Shown: in pieces, positions 29,393 through 40,584 of the stretch
How positions within the stretch are numbered: the first letter of the stretch is position 1
Layout of the letters: each line of letters begins with the position of its first letter
Source: Novosphingobium piscinae
GTDB taxonomy: Bacteria; Pseudomonadota; Alphaproteobacteria; Sphingomonadales; Sphingomonadaceae
Direction of reading: 5' to 3'
NCBI RefSeq assembly: GCF_014230355.1
Contig: NZ_JACLAX010000002.1
Coordinates: 1 to 64,000, forward strand
Length of the DNA: 64,000 nucleotides
Program-made: the position numbers and the translations under genes
Notes under the pieces: generated by a model
The model's database searches: none
What the model was told of the DNA's origin: nothing
The model's input: the letters and a program-made list of their open reading frames with translations, nothing else

Positions 29393-29493
29393 TCGTCGAT
29401 GGCTCCTTATCAGGCGCAAAAGTGGCAGACCCCGGTAGGCGTTCTGGCCCCCGTAAGGGAAGCTAGCCGGAGATTGGGGCAAAAGCAGGGAAA

Positions 29494-30381
29494 ATGTCCA
29501 TGTTTTCCGGTTCGATTCCGGCTCTGGTGACTCCGTTTCGCGACGGAGTGTTCGATGAGAGGGCGTTTCGACGTCTGGTTGACTGGCAGATCGCCAACGG
29601 CTCGGCCGCGCTGGTGCCCTGTGGGACCACCGGCGAGAACTCGACCCTGTCGAACGCCGAGCATCACCGCGTGATCGAGGTGTGCATCGAGCAGGCCGCC
29701 GGGCGGGTGCCGGTGATCGCCGGATGCGGCAGCAACGACACGATGAACGCGATGCTGCACATGACCTTCTCGAAGAAGTGCGGCGCTGCCGCCGCGCTGC
29801 TGGTCGCGCCCTATTATAACCGGCCGAGCCAGGCGGGCCTGCTGGCGCACTTCTCCTATCTGGCGGAACACGTCGACCTGCCGATCGTGCTCTACAACGT
29901 CCCGGCGCGCACGGTGACCGACATCCAGCCGGAGACCGTGATCGAACTGGCGCGCCGCTTTCCCGGCAAGATCATCGGGATCAAGGACGCCAGCGGCGAC
30001 CTGTCGCGCGTGACCGATCATCGGATGGGGATCGGCGCCGATTTCTGCCAGCTCTCGGGCGACGACGAGCTGGCGCTGCCGTTCAACGCGGCCGGCGGGG
30101 TGGGCTGCATCTCGGTGACCGCCAATGTCGCCCCGCAGCTCTGCGCCGAGTTCCAGGCGGCCTGTGCGGCCAACGATCTGCAGAAGGCGCGCGAGCTCAA
30201 CGACCGGCTCTACCCGCTGCACTACGCGATGTTCGAGGACGCCTCGCCGGGACCGGTCAAGTATGCGTTGAGCCGCGTGCTCGAAGGGATGACCGACGAG
30301 CTGCGGCTGCCGCTGGTCGCCTGCAACCAGACGGCGCGGCAGGCGGTGGACGCCGCCCTGGTTCACGCCGGAGTGCTGTAG
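29494..30381 (+). CDS. dapA: 4-hydroxy-tetrahydrodipicolinate synthase
   Basis: A 295-residue TIM-barrel aldolase that condenses pyruvate with aspartate semialdehyde in the lysine/diaminopimelate pathway. The Schiff-base Lys164 is in IGIKDASGD, the general-base Tyr is in LYNVPARTV, and GTTGENSTL is the conserved nucleotide-free substrate loop. MSMFSGSIPALVTPF is the usual N-terminus; ATGs at 29494 and 29500 are both possible. Confidence 0.97.
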   Translation: MSMFSGSIPALVTPFRDGVFDERAFRRLVDWQIANGSAALVPCGTTGENSTLSNAEHHRVIEVCIEQAAGRVPVIAGCGSNDTMNAMLHMTFSKKCGAAAALLVAPYYNRPSQAGLLAHFSYLAEHVDLPIVLYNVPARTVTDIQPETVIELARRFPGKIIGIKDASGDLSRVTDHRMGIGADFCQLSGDDELALPFNAAGGVGCISVTANVAPQLCAEFQAACAANDLQKARELNDRLYPLHYAMFEDASPGPVKYALSRVLEGMTDELRLPLVACNQTARQAVDAALVHAGVL

Positions 30382-30491
30382 ACCGTCGCCTAGGCCGGCC
30401 AGCGGGCTCGGTTGGGCGCATTCCGTTCGCAAAATGCGATGAACTGTCGGCGGTGGCGGGAACGCCCGTGTTCCAGCGGGCTTCAACAGGC

Positions 30492-30821
30492 ATGGCTCGC
30501 AAACCCACCGCTCGCCCCGTCTTCGACGCCCCGATCCACGTGATGTCCGGGCGCGACGGCACCGTAACCCTGTTCCTGCCGGACGGGCACCGTCTGGTCC
30601 TGACCGCCGAGGCGGCAGTGCGATCGGGCACGATGCTGTCCCGCGCGCGCCAGCGCCTGCCGGCCGGACTGGTGATCCCGGCCGAGTTCGGTCTGGCGCG
30701 GGCGAAGGGCCTAGGCAAGCCGGGCGATGCCACCTACATGGCAGCCCACCATGGCCCGACCGACACCAGCCACCTTCGACAAAAAGAAGACCGTCGCCGA
30801 AAACCGGCGGGCGCGGTTTGA
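30492..30821 (+). CDS. small protein of unknown function overlapping smpB
   Basis: A 109-codon frame between dapA and smpB. The first 70 codons have the GC-rich third positions of real genes and a plausible fold ([19 protein letters not shown]). The last 24 codons overlap the start of smpB in another frame and look unrelated. It may be a true short gene, or a longer ancestral product that has run past its natural end. I do not recognise it. Confidence 0.45.
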   Translation: MARKPTARPVFDAPIHVMSGRDGTVTLFLPDGHRLVLTAEAAVRSGTMLSRARQRLPAGLVIPAEFGLARAKGLGKPGDATYMAAHHGPTDTSHLRQKEDRRRKPAGAV

Positions 30822-31233
30822 CTATTACATCGACGAGGTCTTCGAGGCCGGTATCGCGCTGACCGGGACCGAGGTGAAGTCGCTGCGCTTCGGAGAAGGC
30901 TCGATTGCCGAATCCTATGCCGAGGTGCGCGACGGGCAGGTCTGGCTGGTCAACTCGAACGTGCCCGAGTTCAGCCATGGCAACCGCTTCAACCACGAGC
31001 CCAAGCGGCCGCGCAAGCTGCTGTTGCACGAACGCGAGATCGGCAAGCTGACCGGTGCGGTCGAGCGCAAGGGGATGACCCTGGTTCCCCTGTCGATCTA
31101 TTTCAACGGGCGCGGCCGGGCGAAGGTCGAGCTCGCCCTCGCCAAGGGCAAGAACGCCGCCGACAAGCGCCAGACGATCAAGGAACGCGACTGGAAGCGC
31201 GAGCAGTCGCGGCTGCTGCGCGACCACGGCTGA
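30751..31233 (+). CDS. smpB: SsrA-binding protein
   Basis: A 160-residue partner of tmRNA in ribosome rescue. The beta-barrel motifs [30 protein letters not shown] and the C-terminal [18 protein letters not shown] (the tail that enters the mRNA channel) are all present. The ATG at 30751 gives [27 protein letters not shown], as expected. The tmRNA gene itself is not nearby. Confidence 0.96.
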   Translation: MARPTPATFDKKKTVAENRRARFDYYIDEVFEAGIALTGTEVKSLRFGEGSIAESYAEVRDGQVWLVNSNVPEFSHGNRFNHEPKRPRKLLLHEREIGKLTGAVERKGMTLVPLSIYFNGRGRAKVELALAKGKNAADKRQTIKERDWKREQSRLLRDHG

Positions 31234-31405
31234 GTCCGCGCGGCGGCCTGCCCCGAAGGGCAGGGTGTTGCGGGCATGCTGACCCGCCGGGCGCTGTTGA
31301 CGATCCGGGCGTGGCTCTTCATCGGCCGGAAAGGACTGGCGGGGTAATCGCGGATATCGCGGGCGGTGCCGTTCGGCTATGGTCGCCGCGAAGGTAGACG
31401 GGACG

Positions 31406-31975
31406 ATGATCGCGAAGTTTTCAGCCTGGGCCCAACGCTCGATGCCGACGCGCGAACAGCTCGGCAGCAACCGCTTTGTCCAGCCCTTCGCGCATCGCGT
31501 GCTGGCCAGCGAGCTGTGGCGCTTCACCCGCCGCTCGGTGCCGCGGGGCGTGGCGCTGGGCATGCTGGTGGGGATCATCATTCCGTTTGCCCAGATCGTC
31601 TTCGCGGCCTTCCTCAGCCTGTCGGTCCGGGCCAATGTCCCGGTCGCGGCGCTGACCACCTTCATCACCAACCCGTTCACCACCCCGCTGATCTGGGCCG
31701 CGTCGTACAAGGTCGGCGAACGGCTGCTCTATTTCGATTCGATGCTCCATGCGAACCCGATCGACAGCCTGCTGCAGGTGACCGATGCCTGGCATCTGCT
31801 GATCTGGCTGACCGCCGAGGGCAAGGTGCTGGCGCTGGGCCTGGTGGTGGTGGCGGTGGTCTCGGCTGCGGTGTCCTATCTGGCGACCAGCGTGGCATGG
31901 AGCGCCTGGATCCGCGCCAAGCGCCGCCGCGTGCTGGCCGCGCGCGACGAACCGGGCCGTCCGTCCACCGATTGA
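31406..31975 (+). CDS. DUF2062-family membrane protein
   Basis: An inner-membrane protein of 189 residues. VALGMLVGIIIPFAQIVFAAFL is a membrane segment, followed by the DUF2062 signature ITNPFTTPLIWAASYKVG and a C-terminal membrane helix (LALGLVVVAVVSAAVSYLA) with a basic tail. Its function is unknown. Starts at 31406 (MIAKFSAW) and 31379 are both possible. Confidence 0.85.
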   Translation: MIAKFSAWAQRSMPTREQLGSNRFVQPFAHRVLASELWRFTRRSVPRGVALGMLVGIIIPFAQIVFAAFLSLSVRANVPVAALTTFITNPFTTPLIWAASYKVGERLLYFDSMLHANPIDSLLQVTDAWHLLIWLTAEGKVLALGLVVVAVVSAAVSYLATSVAWSAWIRAKRRRVLAARDEPGRPSTD

Positions 31976-32045
31976 TCGCACCGTCGCAGGCCTGGATGGC
32001 CCGGCGGTTCGTGACAGCGCCGCCTGCCGCAGCTATGCCGCTGGC

Positions 32046-34517
32046 ATGACGGACCGCGCCGCCCGATTTGCCACCCCCGCACCAGCCTCCGCCGCAGCCG
32101 CTCCTGCCCGGACCGGTGTGCTGCGCGATGGCGTGCTGGTGGCGGGCGGCTTCGTCGCCTCGCTGGCGGCGCTGTGGCTGGTCAGCGGCGAGCCGCTGGT
32201 GACCGCGGGCTTCGGCGGCGGGGCGGCGGCGCTGGGCGGGCTCGGCTGGGTGCTGGCACGGCGGCGTCCGGCGGAGCCCGAGCCCGAATGGGCCCTGCCT
32301 GACTGGACCGTGACCGTCGCCGCGATCGACAACGACGAGCGTGCCGTGGCGATCATCGACCGCGCCGGTCGGCTGGTCTGCGCCAATGCCACTTACGAGC
32401 GCTGGTTCGGCATCGCCAATCCGCCACCGCGGCTGCCGGTCGATCCGGCCGCGACCGAGGTGCTGGCACGGACCGCGCGGGCAGCCTGGCGCGATGGCCG
32501 GGCCGCGGCCGAGACCGTGGCGGCGGGCGAGCGGGTCTGGCGGGCCGAGGTCCACCGCGCCGGGCGCGGCGAGGATTTCCTGGTCTGGCATCTCGCCGAG
32601 GTGACCCGGCCCGATCCGGTCGCCGAACTGGGCCGCGCGATCGAGGGCAAGCTGGGGCGGGCGCTCGCCGTGGCCGGGATCAGCGCCGCGATCGTCACCC
32701 CCGAGGGCGAGATCCGCGCCGCCAGCGAAGGTCTGGCCCTGCGCGCCACCGGGGATGCCGGCGCCGATCTGCGCGGCCAGTCCTTCGTCGCGCTGCTGCG
32801 TCAGGACGATGCCGACCGCATCACCTGGGCGCGCGAGGGGCGCGAGGGGCAGCCGCTGGTGCTCTACTACGTGCCGGTTGCCGATCCCGACAGCGGTGTG
32901 GCGCCCGATCCCGATCATACCCCCTCGCTGATGCTGCTGGCCGACGCCGGGATCGGCATCGGTGCCGCCAGCGCGCAGGGCGATGGCCAGGCCGCGGTGC
33001 CGCACCTCGAGGCGCTGCTCGCCCAGTTGCCGCTGGGCCTCGCCATGGCCGACCGCGACGGGCGGCTGCTGTTCGCCAATGCCGCCTTCCTGCGCGCGGC
33101 CGGACGCGCCGGCGAGGAGCCGCCGCCGTTCCCCTCCGACCTGGTGGTGCGCGAGGACAAGGGCGCCCTGTCCGACGCGGTGCGGCGCCATGCGCAGGGG
33201 CCGGCCAGCGCGGGCGACATCGCGGTGCGGCTCAAGTTCCAGCCCGACGAGCCGGTCTCGCTCAGCCTTGCCGGGGTGCGCGGGCTGGGCGAGGCGGCCG
33301 TGCTGCTGGGCCTGTCCGACAGCACCGAGGAGACGCGGCTCAAGCGCCAGGTCGCCCAGGCCAGCAAGATGCAGGCGGTGGGCCAGCTGGCGGGCGGGGT
33401 GGCGCATGATTTCAACAACGTGCTCACCGCGATCCTCGGCACCTGCGACCTGATGCTGCTGCGCCATACCCCCGGCGACAGCGACTATGACGACATCCAG
33501 CAGATCCGCGCCAGCTCGAACCGCGCGGCCAGCCTGACCCGGCAACTGCTCGCCTTCTCGCGCCAGCAGACCCTGCGCCCCGAGGTGCTGCAGCTGCCCG
33601 ACATCGTCTCGGACATCACCCAGATGCTCAAGCGCCTGATCGGCGAGAAGATCCGCTTCGAGGTGCGGCACGACCGCGATCTCGGGGCGGTGCGGGCCGA
33701 TCCGACCCAGCTCGAGCAGGTCATCGTCAACCTCGTGGTCAATGCCCGCGACGCGCTGGCCGACAAGGCCGACGGCAGCGCCCGGCTGACCATCACCACC
33801 CGGCGGATGAAGGCCTCCGACGTGCGCTCGCGCGGGGGCGAGATCCTGCCGCAGGGCGACTATACCGCGCTGATCGTCGAGGACACCGGCAGCGGCATCG
33901 CCCCCGAGCACCTGTCCAAGATCTTCGAGCCGTTCTTCACCACCAAGGAGCAGGGCCGCGGCACCGGGCTGGGGCTCTCCACCGTCTATGGCATCGTCAA
34001 GCAGTCGGGCGGCTACATCTTCGCCGACAGCGAGGTGGGCAAGGGCACCTGCTTCTCGATCTACTTCCCGGTCCACCACGGCCCGGCGGCCAGCAGCGGC
34101 GGCGCCCAGCTCGCCGCCCGCACCGAGGAGCCGCGCAAGTGGGCCGGCGGCGGCAAGATCCTGCTGGTCGAGGACGAGGACACCGTCCGCGCCGTGGCCG
34201 AGCGCGCGCTCACCCGCCAGGGCTACGAGGTGACCGTCGCCGCCGACGGCGAGGAGGGGCTCCAGTTCGTCGCGCTCGGCCGCCGCTACGATCTGGTGGT
34301 GAGCGACGTGGTCATGCCGGTGATGGACGGCCCGGCCATGGCCCGCGAGATCCGCAAGATCGTGCCCAGCGTGCCATTCCTGTTCATGTCGGGCTATGCC
34401 GAGGAACAGCTCCGCAAGGAGATCGACTTCGACAACATGCACTTCATGCCCAAGCCCTTCACCGTGCAGCAGATCACCGACACGGTGGCGCAGGTGCTGG
34501 GCGCGGTGAAGGGCTAG
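32046..34517 (+). CDS. cckA: cell-cycle hybrid histidine kinase CckA
   Basis: An 823-residue membrane kinase/phosphatase at the head of the CckA-ChpT-CtrA phosphorelay that controls alphaproteobacterial replication and division. Two membrane helices lie in residues about 25-75, and PAS-like regions precede the kinase core. His454 in GGVAHDFNNVLTAI is the phosphorylation site. The ATPase motifs NLVVNARDAL, DTGSGIAPE and GRGTGLGLSTVYGIV follow. The C-terminal receiver has Asp754 in VVSDVVMP. Its length exceeds Caulobacter CckA, mostly in the PAS region. Confidence 0.95.
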   Translation: MTDRAARFATPAPASAAAAPARTGVLRDGVLVAGGFVASLAALWLVSGEPLVTAGFGGGAAALGGLGWVLARRRPAEPEPEWALPDWTVTVAAIDNDERAVAIIDRAGRLVCANATYERWFGIANPPPRLPVDPAATEVLARTARAAWRDGRAAAETVAAGERVWRAEVHRAGRGEDFLVWHLAEVTRPDPVAELGRAIEGKLGRALAVAGISAAIVTPEGEIRAASEGLALRATGDAGADLRGQSFVALLRQDDADRITWAREGREGQPLVLYYVPVADPDSGVAPDPDHTPSLMLLADAGIGIGAASAQGDGQAAVPHLEALLAQLPLGLAMADRDGRLLFANAAFLRAAGRAGEEPPPFPSDLVVREDKGALSDAVRRHAQGPASAGDIAVRLKFQPDEPVSLSLAGVRGLGEAAVLLGLSDSTEETRLKRQVAQASKMQAVGQLAGGVAHDFNNVLTAILGTCDLMLLRHTPGDSDYDDIQQIRASSNRAASLTRQLLAFSRQQTLRPEVLQLPDIVSDITQMLKRLIGEKIRFEVRHDRDLGAVRADPTQLEQVIVNLVVNARDALADKADGSARLTITTRRMKASDVRSRGGEILPQGDYTALIVEDTGSGIAPEHLSKIFEPFFTTKEQGRGTGLGLSTVYGIVKQSGGYIFADSEVGKGTCFSIYFPVHHGPAASSGGAQLAARTEEPRKWAGGGKILLVEDEDTVRAVAERALTRQGYEVTVAADGEEGLQFVALGRRYDLVVSDVVMPVMDGPAMAREIRKIVPSVPFLFMSGYAEEQLRKEIDFDNMHFMPKPFTVQQITDTVAQVLGAVKG

Positions 34518-34834
34518 GGCCGGTCCGGCTCAGGCCGAACCCCACCAGCCCCCGTCCGACCTCCGGGTCGCGCCCTTCGCCAGGCTCGGGATCCACCTCG
34601 GCCCCTCAGGCCGCAGGCGGGACACGCCGGGCGATGCCTCGCGGCGGCGCGCGCGGCAAACGGACGAGGGGGGCGTGAACCTCCCCAGGGCAGACCCCAG
34701 GACAGACCCCAGGGCGGCCCCGGCCCGGCCCCGGCCCGCAGCCGGACGCTCCGGCGCCATGGGCCTGTCCACCGGCCCGGTCCCCCACCACGCCGCAGCG
34801 GCCCCGACCTGCGCGCGGCGGCCGGCCGGGTGCG

Positions 34835-34856
34835 GTTGACACGGTTGACACGGTCC
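34835..34856. repeat. tandem GTTGACA motif, copy 2
   Basis: GTTGACACGGTTGACA followed by CGGTCC; one base differs from copies 1 and 3. Two GTTGACA units start 9 bases apart. Confidence 0.6.
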
Positions 34857-34939
34857 TGAGCGCAAAGCGCGAGGCGCAGACGGCCCGCCGCGCCAAGGGC
34901 CCGGCCAGCGCGGCGCGCGCGGCCCGCCCCCGCGCGGGT

Positions 34940-34961
34940 GTTGACACGGTTGACAGGGTCC
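34940..34961. repeat. tandem GTTGACA motif, copy 3
   Basis: GTTGACACGGTTGACA followed by GGGTCC, identical over 22 bases to the complement of the copy at 12543-12565, 22 kb away. Confidence 0.6.
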
Positions 34962-35417
34962 AGAGCGACCAAACCGCGGCGCGGGCAGCCGCCCCCGCCA
35001 GCGGCTGACGCACGCGCCGCTGCGGGCGGGCGAAGGGGCGAGCAGGTGGGCGACATGCCCGCGAGTGTAGCGCGGGGTGGGGGATGTAGGACAGGCGGGC
35101 TGGTTGGCTGGTTGCGGAGTGGGTGGGGCGTGGGGTGCGGCTAGAGTTGGTCGTGCAAGATCAGAGGAATGAACGTCGGCTTCCACCTGAAGCTGCCAGG
35201 CGGTTTTTGGGATCGAGCCCCGACCCCGCTCACGGCCGAGTCCTGGTGGATAGGCGAAAGTCTTCTTTGCGGGACCGCCGCAGCCATCGCCGACGGACGT
35301 TGTTCATCTGTTGCGACGTCGTTTCTCCAGCGGTAACCTACCGAAGCGCTGCGGTAAGGCGCGATGCAGGCGGCCATAGCGTTTGGTTGCCAGGCGTTGG
35401 CGGCATGTGGGGGATGG

Positions 35418-37346
35418 ATGCTTCGACTGAAAGTCTTGTTGGTCGCGATCGCCCTATGGTTTGCGATGGGATCGGCATCTGTCAACGCCCAAGCTGGGGG
35501 CTCATACGAAATCAGGACCGTCGCCGGATTGGAGCAGACCTGTTCAGGCGGCAATGCAGCCGACTGCGACGTGCTCGGCATGCTCTACCTGACCGGCGAC
35601 GGCACAGCCAAGGATCCCAAGAAAGCCGCTACCTATTTCCAGCGCGCCTGTGACAGGGGTGATGCGCGCGGCTGCTTCAACCTTGGTGAAAGCTACCAGT
35701 TCGGCGACGGTGTGCTTAAGGATCCAGCCAAGGCGGCAGCCTTCTATCTGCGCGCGTGCGACGGGCGCGAGAAGAAGGGTTGTTCGGAACTGGCGCTCAG
35801 CTATCTGGGCGGCAGTGGCGTTGAACGCAACGAGGCCAAAGCTGCGCTCTATGCCGACCGATCTTGTACGCTCAACAGTCCATTCGGCTGCGCGATTCTC
35901 GGTGTGGCCTATGCCGAAGGGGTCGAGGGCTATCCGCAGGATCTTGCCAAGGCCAAAGATCTCCTGTCCGACGCCTGCCACCAAAAGGTCGATTATACAA
36001 AGAAGCCCGACGAGGCAGCTCGCCTGGCATGCCCAGCCCTCGCTAAGGTGACAGGCGAGCCTGCTTGTGGGCCGATCGAGAAAGCAGGGACGGCAAGCGT
36101 CCGCCATTGCTTTGACGAGCGAGGAGGAACGGCAGCGTGGATTCGAACGTTGGTGACGAAGGACGCAGATAACGACTTCGACCCGGCCAGAGTTCGGGCC
36201 GCGCTCGATGCTCCTCAGCACCAGCGACCGACTCCGGTAGCGGCGGCAAGCCCTTCGGTGGCACCTGCTGTCATTGCGTTCAGCGCAGGTAATGCGGCCT
36301 ATGCGCGCAAGGATCATGTCGCTGCCGCCGCGCAGTTTGCCAAGGCTTGCGATGCAGGCTCGGCCGAAGCATGCGGCATATTGGGGGCAATGTACCTCAG
36401 CGGTGAAGGCGTCACCGCCAACATGACCCGGGCAGCTCCTCTGTTGGCGAGGGCATGCGATGCCGGGATCGTCAGATCATGCGGAAACTTGGGGCGCTTG
36501 TATGAACGCGGAAGCGGTGTGACGAAAAACAAAGCGCTAGCGTTAAAGTTCTACATGGTCGCATGCAACAATTCAGAGATTTCTTTTTGTAACGATCTTG
36601 GTAATATTTACGAAAGTGGTGACGGTACTGGAGTGGAGCCTAATTTAGGTCAAGCTGAAGCGCTCTATAAGAAAACCTGCGATGCTGATATTGCACTCGG
36701 TTGCTACAACTTGGGGGCACTTTACTTTTCTGGCCCATACACCGACGAAAGCAGTTCCAAAGCGACGCGGTGGTATCAGATGGCCTGTGACAAAGGTGAC
36801 ACGCGTGGATGCGATAAAGTTGCGCTTCTGGCATCGCAAAAAGAGAAGTTTGCGTTGATTGCTGAGCAAAATCGGCAATACGCATTAATGGAGAAAAAAT
36901 CGGCGGAAAAAGCGAGGATTGCAGAGGCAAGTAAGAGGCCGGTTGACTGCATAGAATTGCCAAAAAATAAAGTTGTCGATGTTCAGCCAGACACTTACAC
37001 GCAATGCAGTGATGGAGAGTGCAAAAGGTATGAATCTTGGTCGCCGGTTAGAAGGACAATGATTGTTTCGACAGAAATAAAAAACTCTTGCTCAAGATCA
37101 GTTGAGGTTCATGTATTTTACGATATTGTAAATAGTGCTGAGACTGCGAAAAGGTGGTATGGTCCTAACGCTTACGTGCCAAAGAAGAATCACTTTATAA
37201 CTGTCCCTGCTAAAAATTCGTCATATTTGGCCTATTCTGATTATAAATTTATTTCTGCGAGATGGTCTTCTCAAGATGGAGGTGCGCAATATCCTCCAAA
37301 TTCCATGTGCTCTCTTCAGTATGCCAATGTAAGAGATTGCAAATAA
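35418..37346 (+). CDS. secreted Sel1-repeat, Cys-rich protein with AT-rich 3' half
   Basis: A 642-residue exported protein. The signal peptide (MLRLKVLLVAIALWFAMGSASVNAQ) is followed by Sel1-like alpha/alpha repeats with paired cysteines (CDVLGMLYLTGDG, GCFNLGESYQFGDGV, GCSELALSYLGGSGV, ACGILGAMYLSGEGV and others), as in the Hcp cysteine-rich proteins. A short charged helix and a non-repeat C-terminal domain (about residues 490-642) end it; that last domain is unrecognised. Bases from about 36540 onwards are much richer in A+T than the first half of the gene, so the gene is a mosaic. Its role is unknown; Sel1 repeats usually mediate protein contacts. Confidence 0.8.
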   Translation: MLRLKVLLVAIALWFAMGSASVNAQAGGSYEIRTVAGLEQTCSGGNAADCDVLGMLYLTGDGTAKDPKKAATYFQRACDRGDARGCFNLGESYQFGDGVLKDPAKAAAFYLRACDGREKKGCSELALSYLGGSGVERNEAKAALYADRSCTLNSPFGCAILGVAYAEGVEGYPQDLAKAKDLLSDACHQKVDYTKKPDEAARLACPALAKVTGEPACGPIEKAGTASVRHCFDERGGTAAWIRTLVTKDADNDFDPARVRAALDAPQHQRPTPVAAASPSVAPAVIAFSAGNAAYARKDHVAAAAQFAKACDAGSAEACGILGAMYLSGEGVTANMTRAAPLLARACDAGIVRSCGNLGRLYERGSGVTKNKALALKFYMVACNNSEISFCNDLGNIYESGDGTGVEPNLGQAEALYKKTCDADIALGCYNLGALYFSGPYTDESSSKATRWYQMACDKGDTRGCDKVALLASQKEKFALIAEQNRQYALMEKKSAEKARIAEASKRPVDCIELPKNKVVDVQPDTYTQCSDGECKRYESWSPVRRTMIVSTEIKNSCSRSVEVHVFYDIVNSAETAKRWYGPNAYVPKKNHFITVPAKNSSYLAYSDYKFISARWSSQDGGAQYPPNSMCSLQYANVRDCK

Positions 37347-37429
37347 CGAATATTATTTCGATTATAAAAAATTTTAAAAATATATATCTAAAGTAATTAA
37401 ACGAGAGTTATTTTATTCCGGAGCTAGGC

Positions 37430-38125
37430 GTGCGCATTTTTACTTATATTGTATTGTGCTTGGCTGCTTACGGCCATGCAGTTCAAGCGCAAGCTGGTCC
37501 AGAATGCCGCACCGCGGCGCTCCCCGACGGGACCCCGGCGCTGTTCTGCAAGGACAAGAAGGGCAACTGGCAGCAGCAGCAAGGCAAGGTCGCCGTCGCG
37601 CCCGCAGCCCTGCCTACGAGCGCCGCACAGCAGCTACTTTACGCCGACGCCCGCTATCGTGGGTCGGTTGTTTACGTCTATCCCATCGAAGAGCGCCGGC
37701 GCCGAAATACGGGCATCATTGATGCCCTCGTAAGCGCAGCTGCATCCAACACCCGCAGGGAGGAAATTCTCGCGTCAATAACCATGCGCATCGAAGGGGA
37801 GGTTGTTACCGGAACCATTACCGGCGGGGTCTGGACCAACAATGTGCCGATCACCGGCACGCGCAGAAATGGCATTTGCGACATATCTGCTACCCTCAAC
37901 GGCGACTCAGTCGTTTACAAAGGCAAATGTGACGCCTCCGGGTTCAGCGGGACGGCTACACAATATCCGCGACGCGGCACCTCGACTAAAGGCACTTTCC
38001 AACTTGCCGCAATCTCCTTCACCGATACCAGCACACGCGACTCCCGTCGCGCCGACCTCGAAGCAAAGTGCGATGGCGGGAGCGGTAGCGTCGAAGCCTG
38101 CGTGGAACTTGATCAGCTCAAATAG
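37430..38125 (+). CDS. secreted protein of unknown function
   Basis: A 231-residue protein with a signal peptide (MRIFTYIVLCLAAYGHAVQAQA) translated from a GTG at 37430 behind a GGAG. The mature part has four or more cysteines in pairs (CRTAAL, FCKDKKG, CDISATL, KCDASGF) and beta-rich stretches (GEVVTGTITGGVW). I do not recognise it. The first 20 codons lie in the AT-rich patch; the rest is ordinary GC-rich sequence. It reads the same way as the Sel1 gene, 83 bp after it. Confidence 0.65.
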   Translation: MRIFTYIVLCLAAYGHAVQAQAGPECRTAALPDGTPALFCKDKKGNWQQQQGKVAVAPAALPTSAAQQLLYADARYRGSVVYVYPIEERRRRNTGIIDALVSAAASNTRREEILASITMRIEGEVVTGTITGGVWTNNVPITGTRRNGICDISATLNGDSVVYKGKCDASGFSGTATQYPRRGTSTKGTFQLAAISFTDTSTRDSRRADLEAKCDGGSGSVEACVELDQLK

Positions 38126-38361
38126 CGTAGCCCTTCTCCAGCCCAATCCTGTGCCGTTCCGCTATCCCGCCGAGATCGAGTCACATCTGGTTATGGCTGC
38201 TTAAGAGCAACGGATGATCGTCGCCGAACGTCCGCTTCGGGATCGGTTGCGGGATGTCGGCTTCTGGCAGAACCCCGGTCGAAGCTGACTGACCGGTATT
38301 GGCGAAACCAGTCATTCAGCATGTCGACTGGAACCGGCGGGTTTGCCCCACCGCAGCCCCT
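38126..38361. other. 236-bp intergenic region between convergent genes
   Basis: Nothing is recognised apart from the typA terminator at its right edge. Confidence 0.35.
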
Positions 38362-38402
38362 CCAAAAAAACAAAAAGGCCCGGAGCTTCCACCCCGGGCC
38401 TT
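38362..38402 (-). terminator. rho-independent terminator of typA
   Basis: On the minus strand AAGGCCCGG pairs with CCGGGCCTT and is followed by TTTTTGTTTTTTT. The 9-bp stem and T-run start 32 bases after the typA stop. Confidence 0.85.
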
Positions 38403-38433
38403 CCCAAAACCGCTACACCGCAGCCACCGCCGT

Positions 38434-40284
<1,851 letters not shown>

Positions 40285-40584
40285 GAAATGGGATCTTTCG
40301 TGAGACAAAAAACGGCGCCAATTCGCTGCGGCGCAACATTGGCCGCGCCCGTAGCGTAAGAGGCGGATTCGAGCAAGCGGCGCGTGGCCCGGCTGCCGCA
40401 TTGCAACGTGCAACACCTGCGGCAAACCTGCCACAGCGGGGGCCCGCTTGGCTAAAATCTTGCGCGGGGAGATTGCCTTGAGCCCGCAGGAATCCTATGA
40501 TTTCGGCAGTAAACAAGCAGGGTCGCCCCCGGGACGGTGGGGGCAGGTCCCACGGGGGTACCCCGGGGTAGAGAGGATTTTTGC

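Larger units (their letters stand above)
34518..35417. other. about 900 bp without a convincing gene
   Basis: GC-rich, then less so from 35150. It holds two copies of the tandem GTTGACA motif. The frames in it are shadow-like and Arg/Pro-rich. The right part must contain the promoter of the Sel1-type gene. Confidence 0.5.

Noticed and set aside
31677-34442. Long frame (about 921 codons) opposite cckA
   Set aside because: Shadow of cckA; repetitive Gly/His/Leu composition and no domain.
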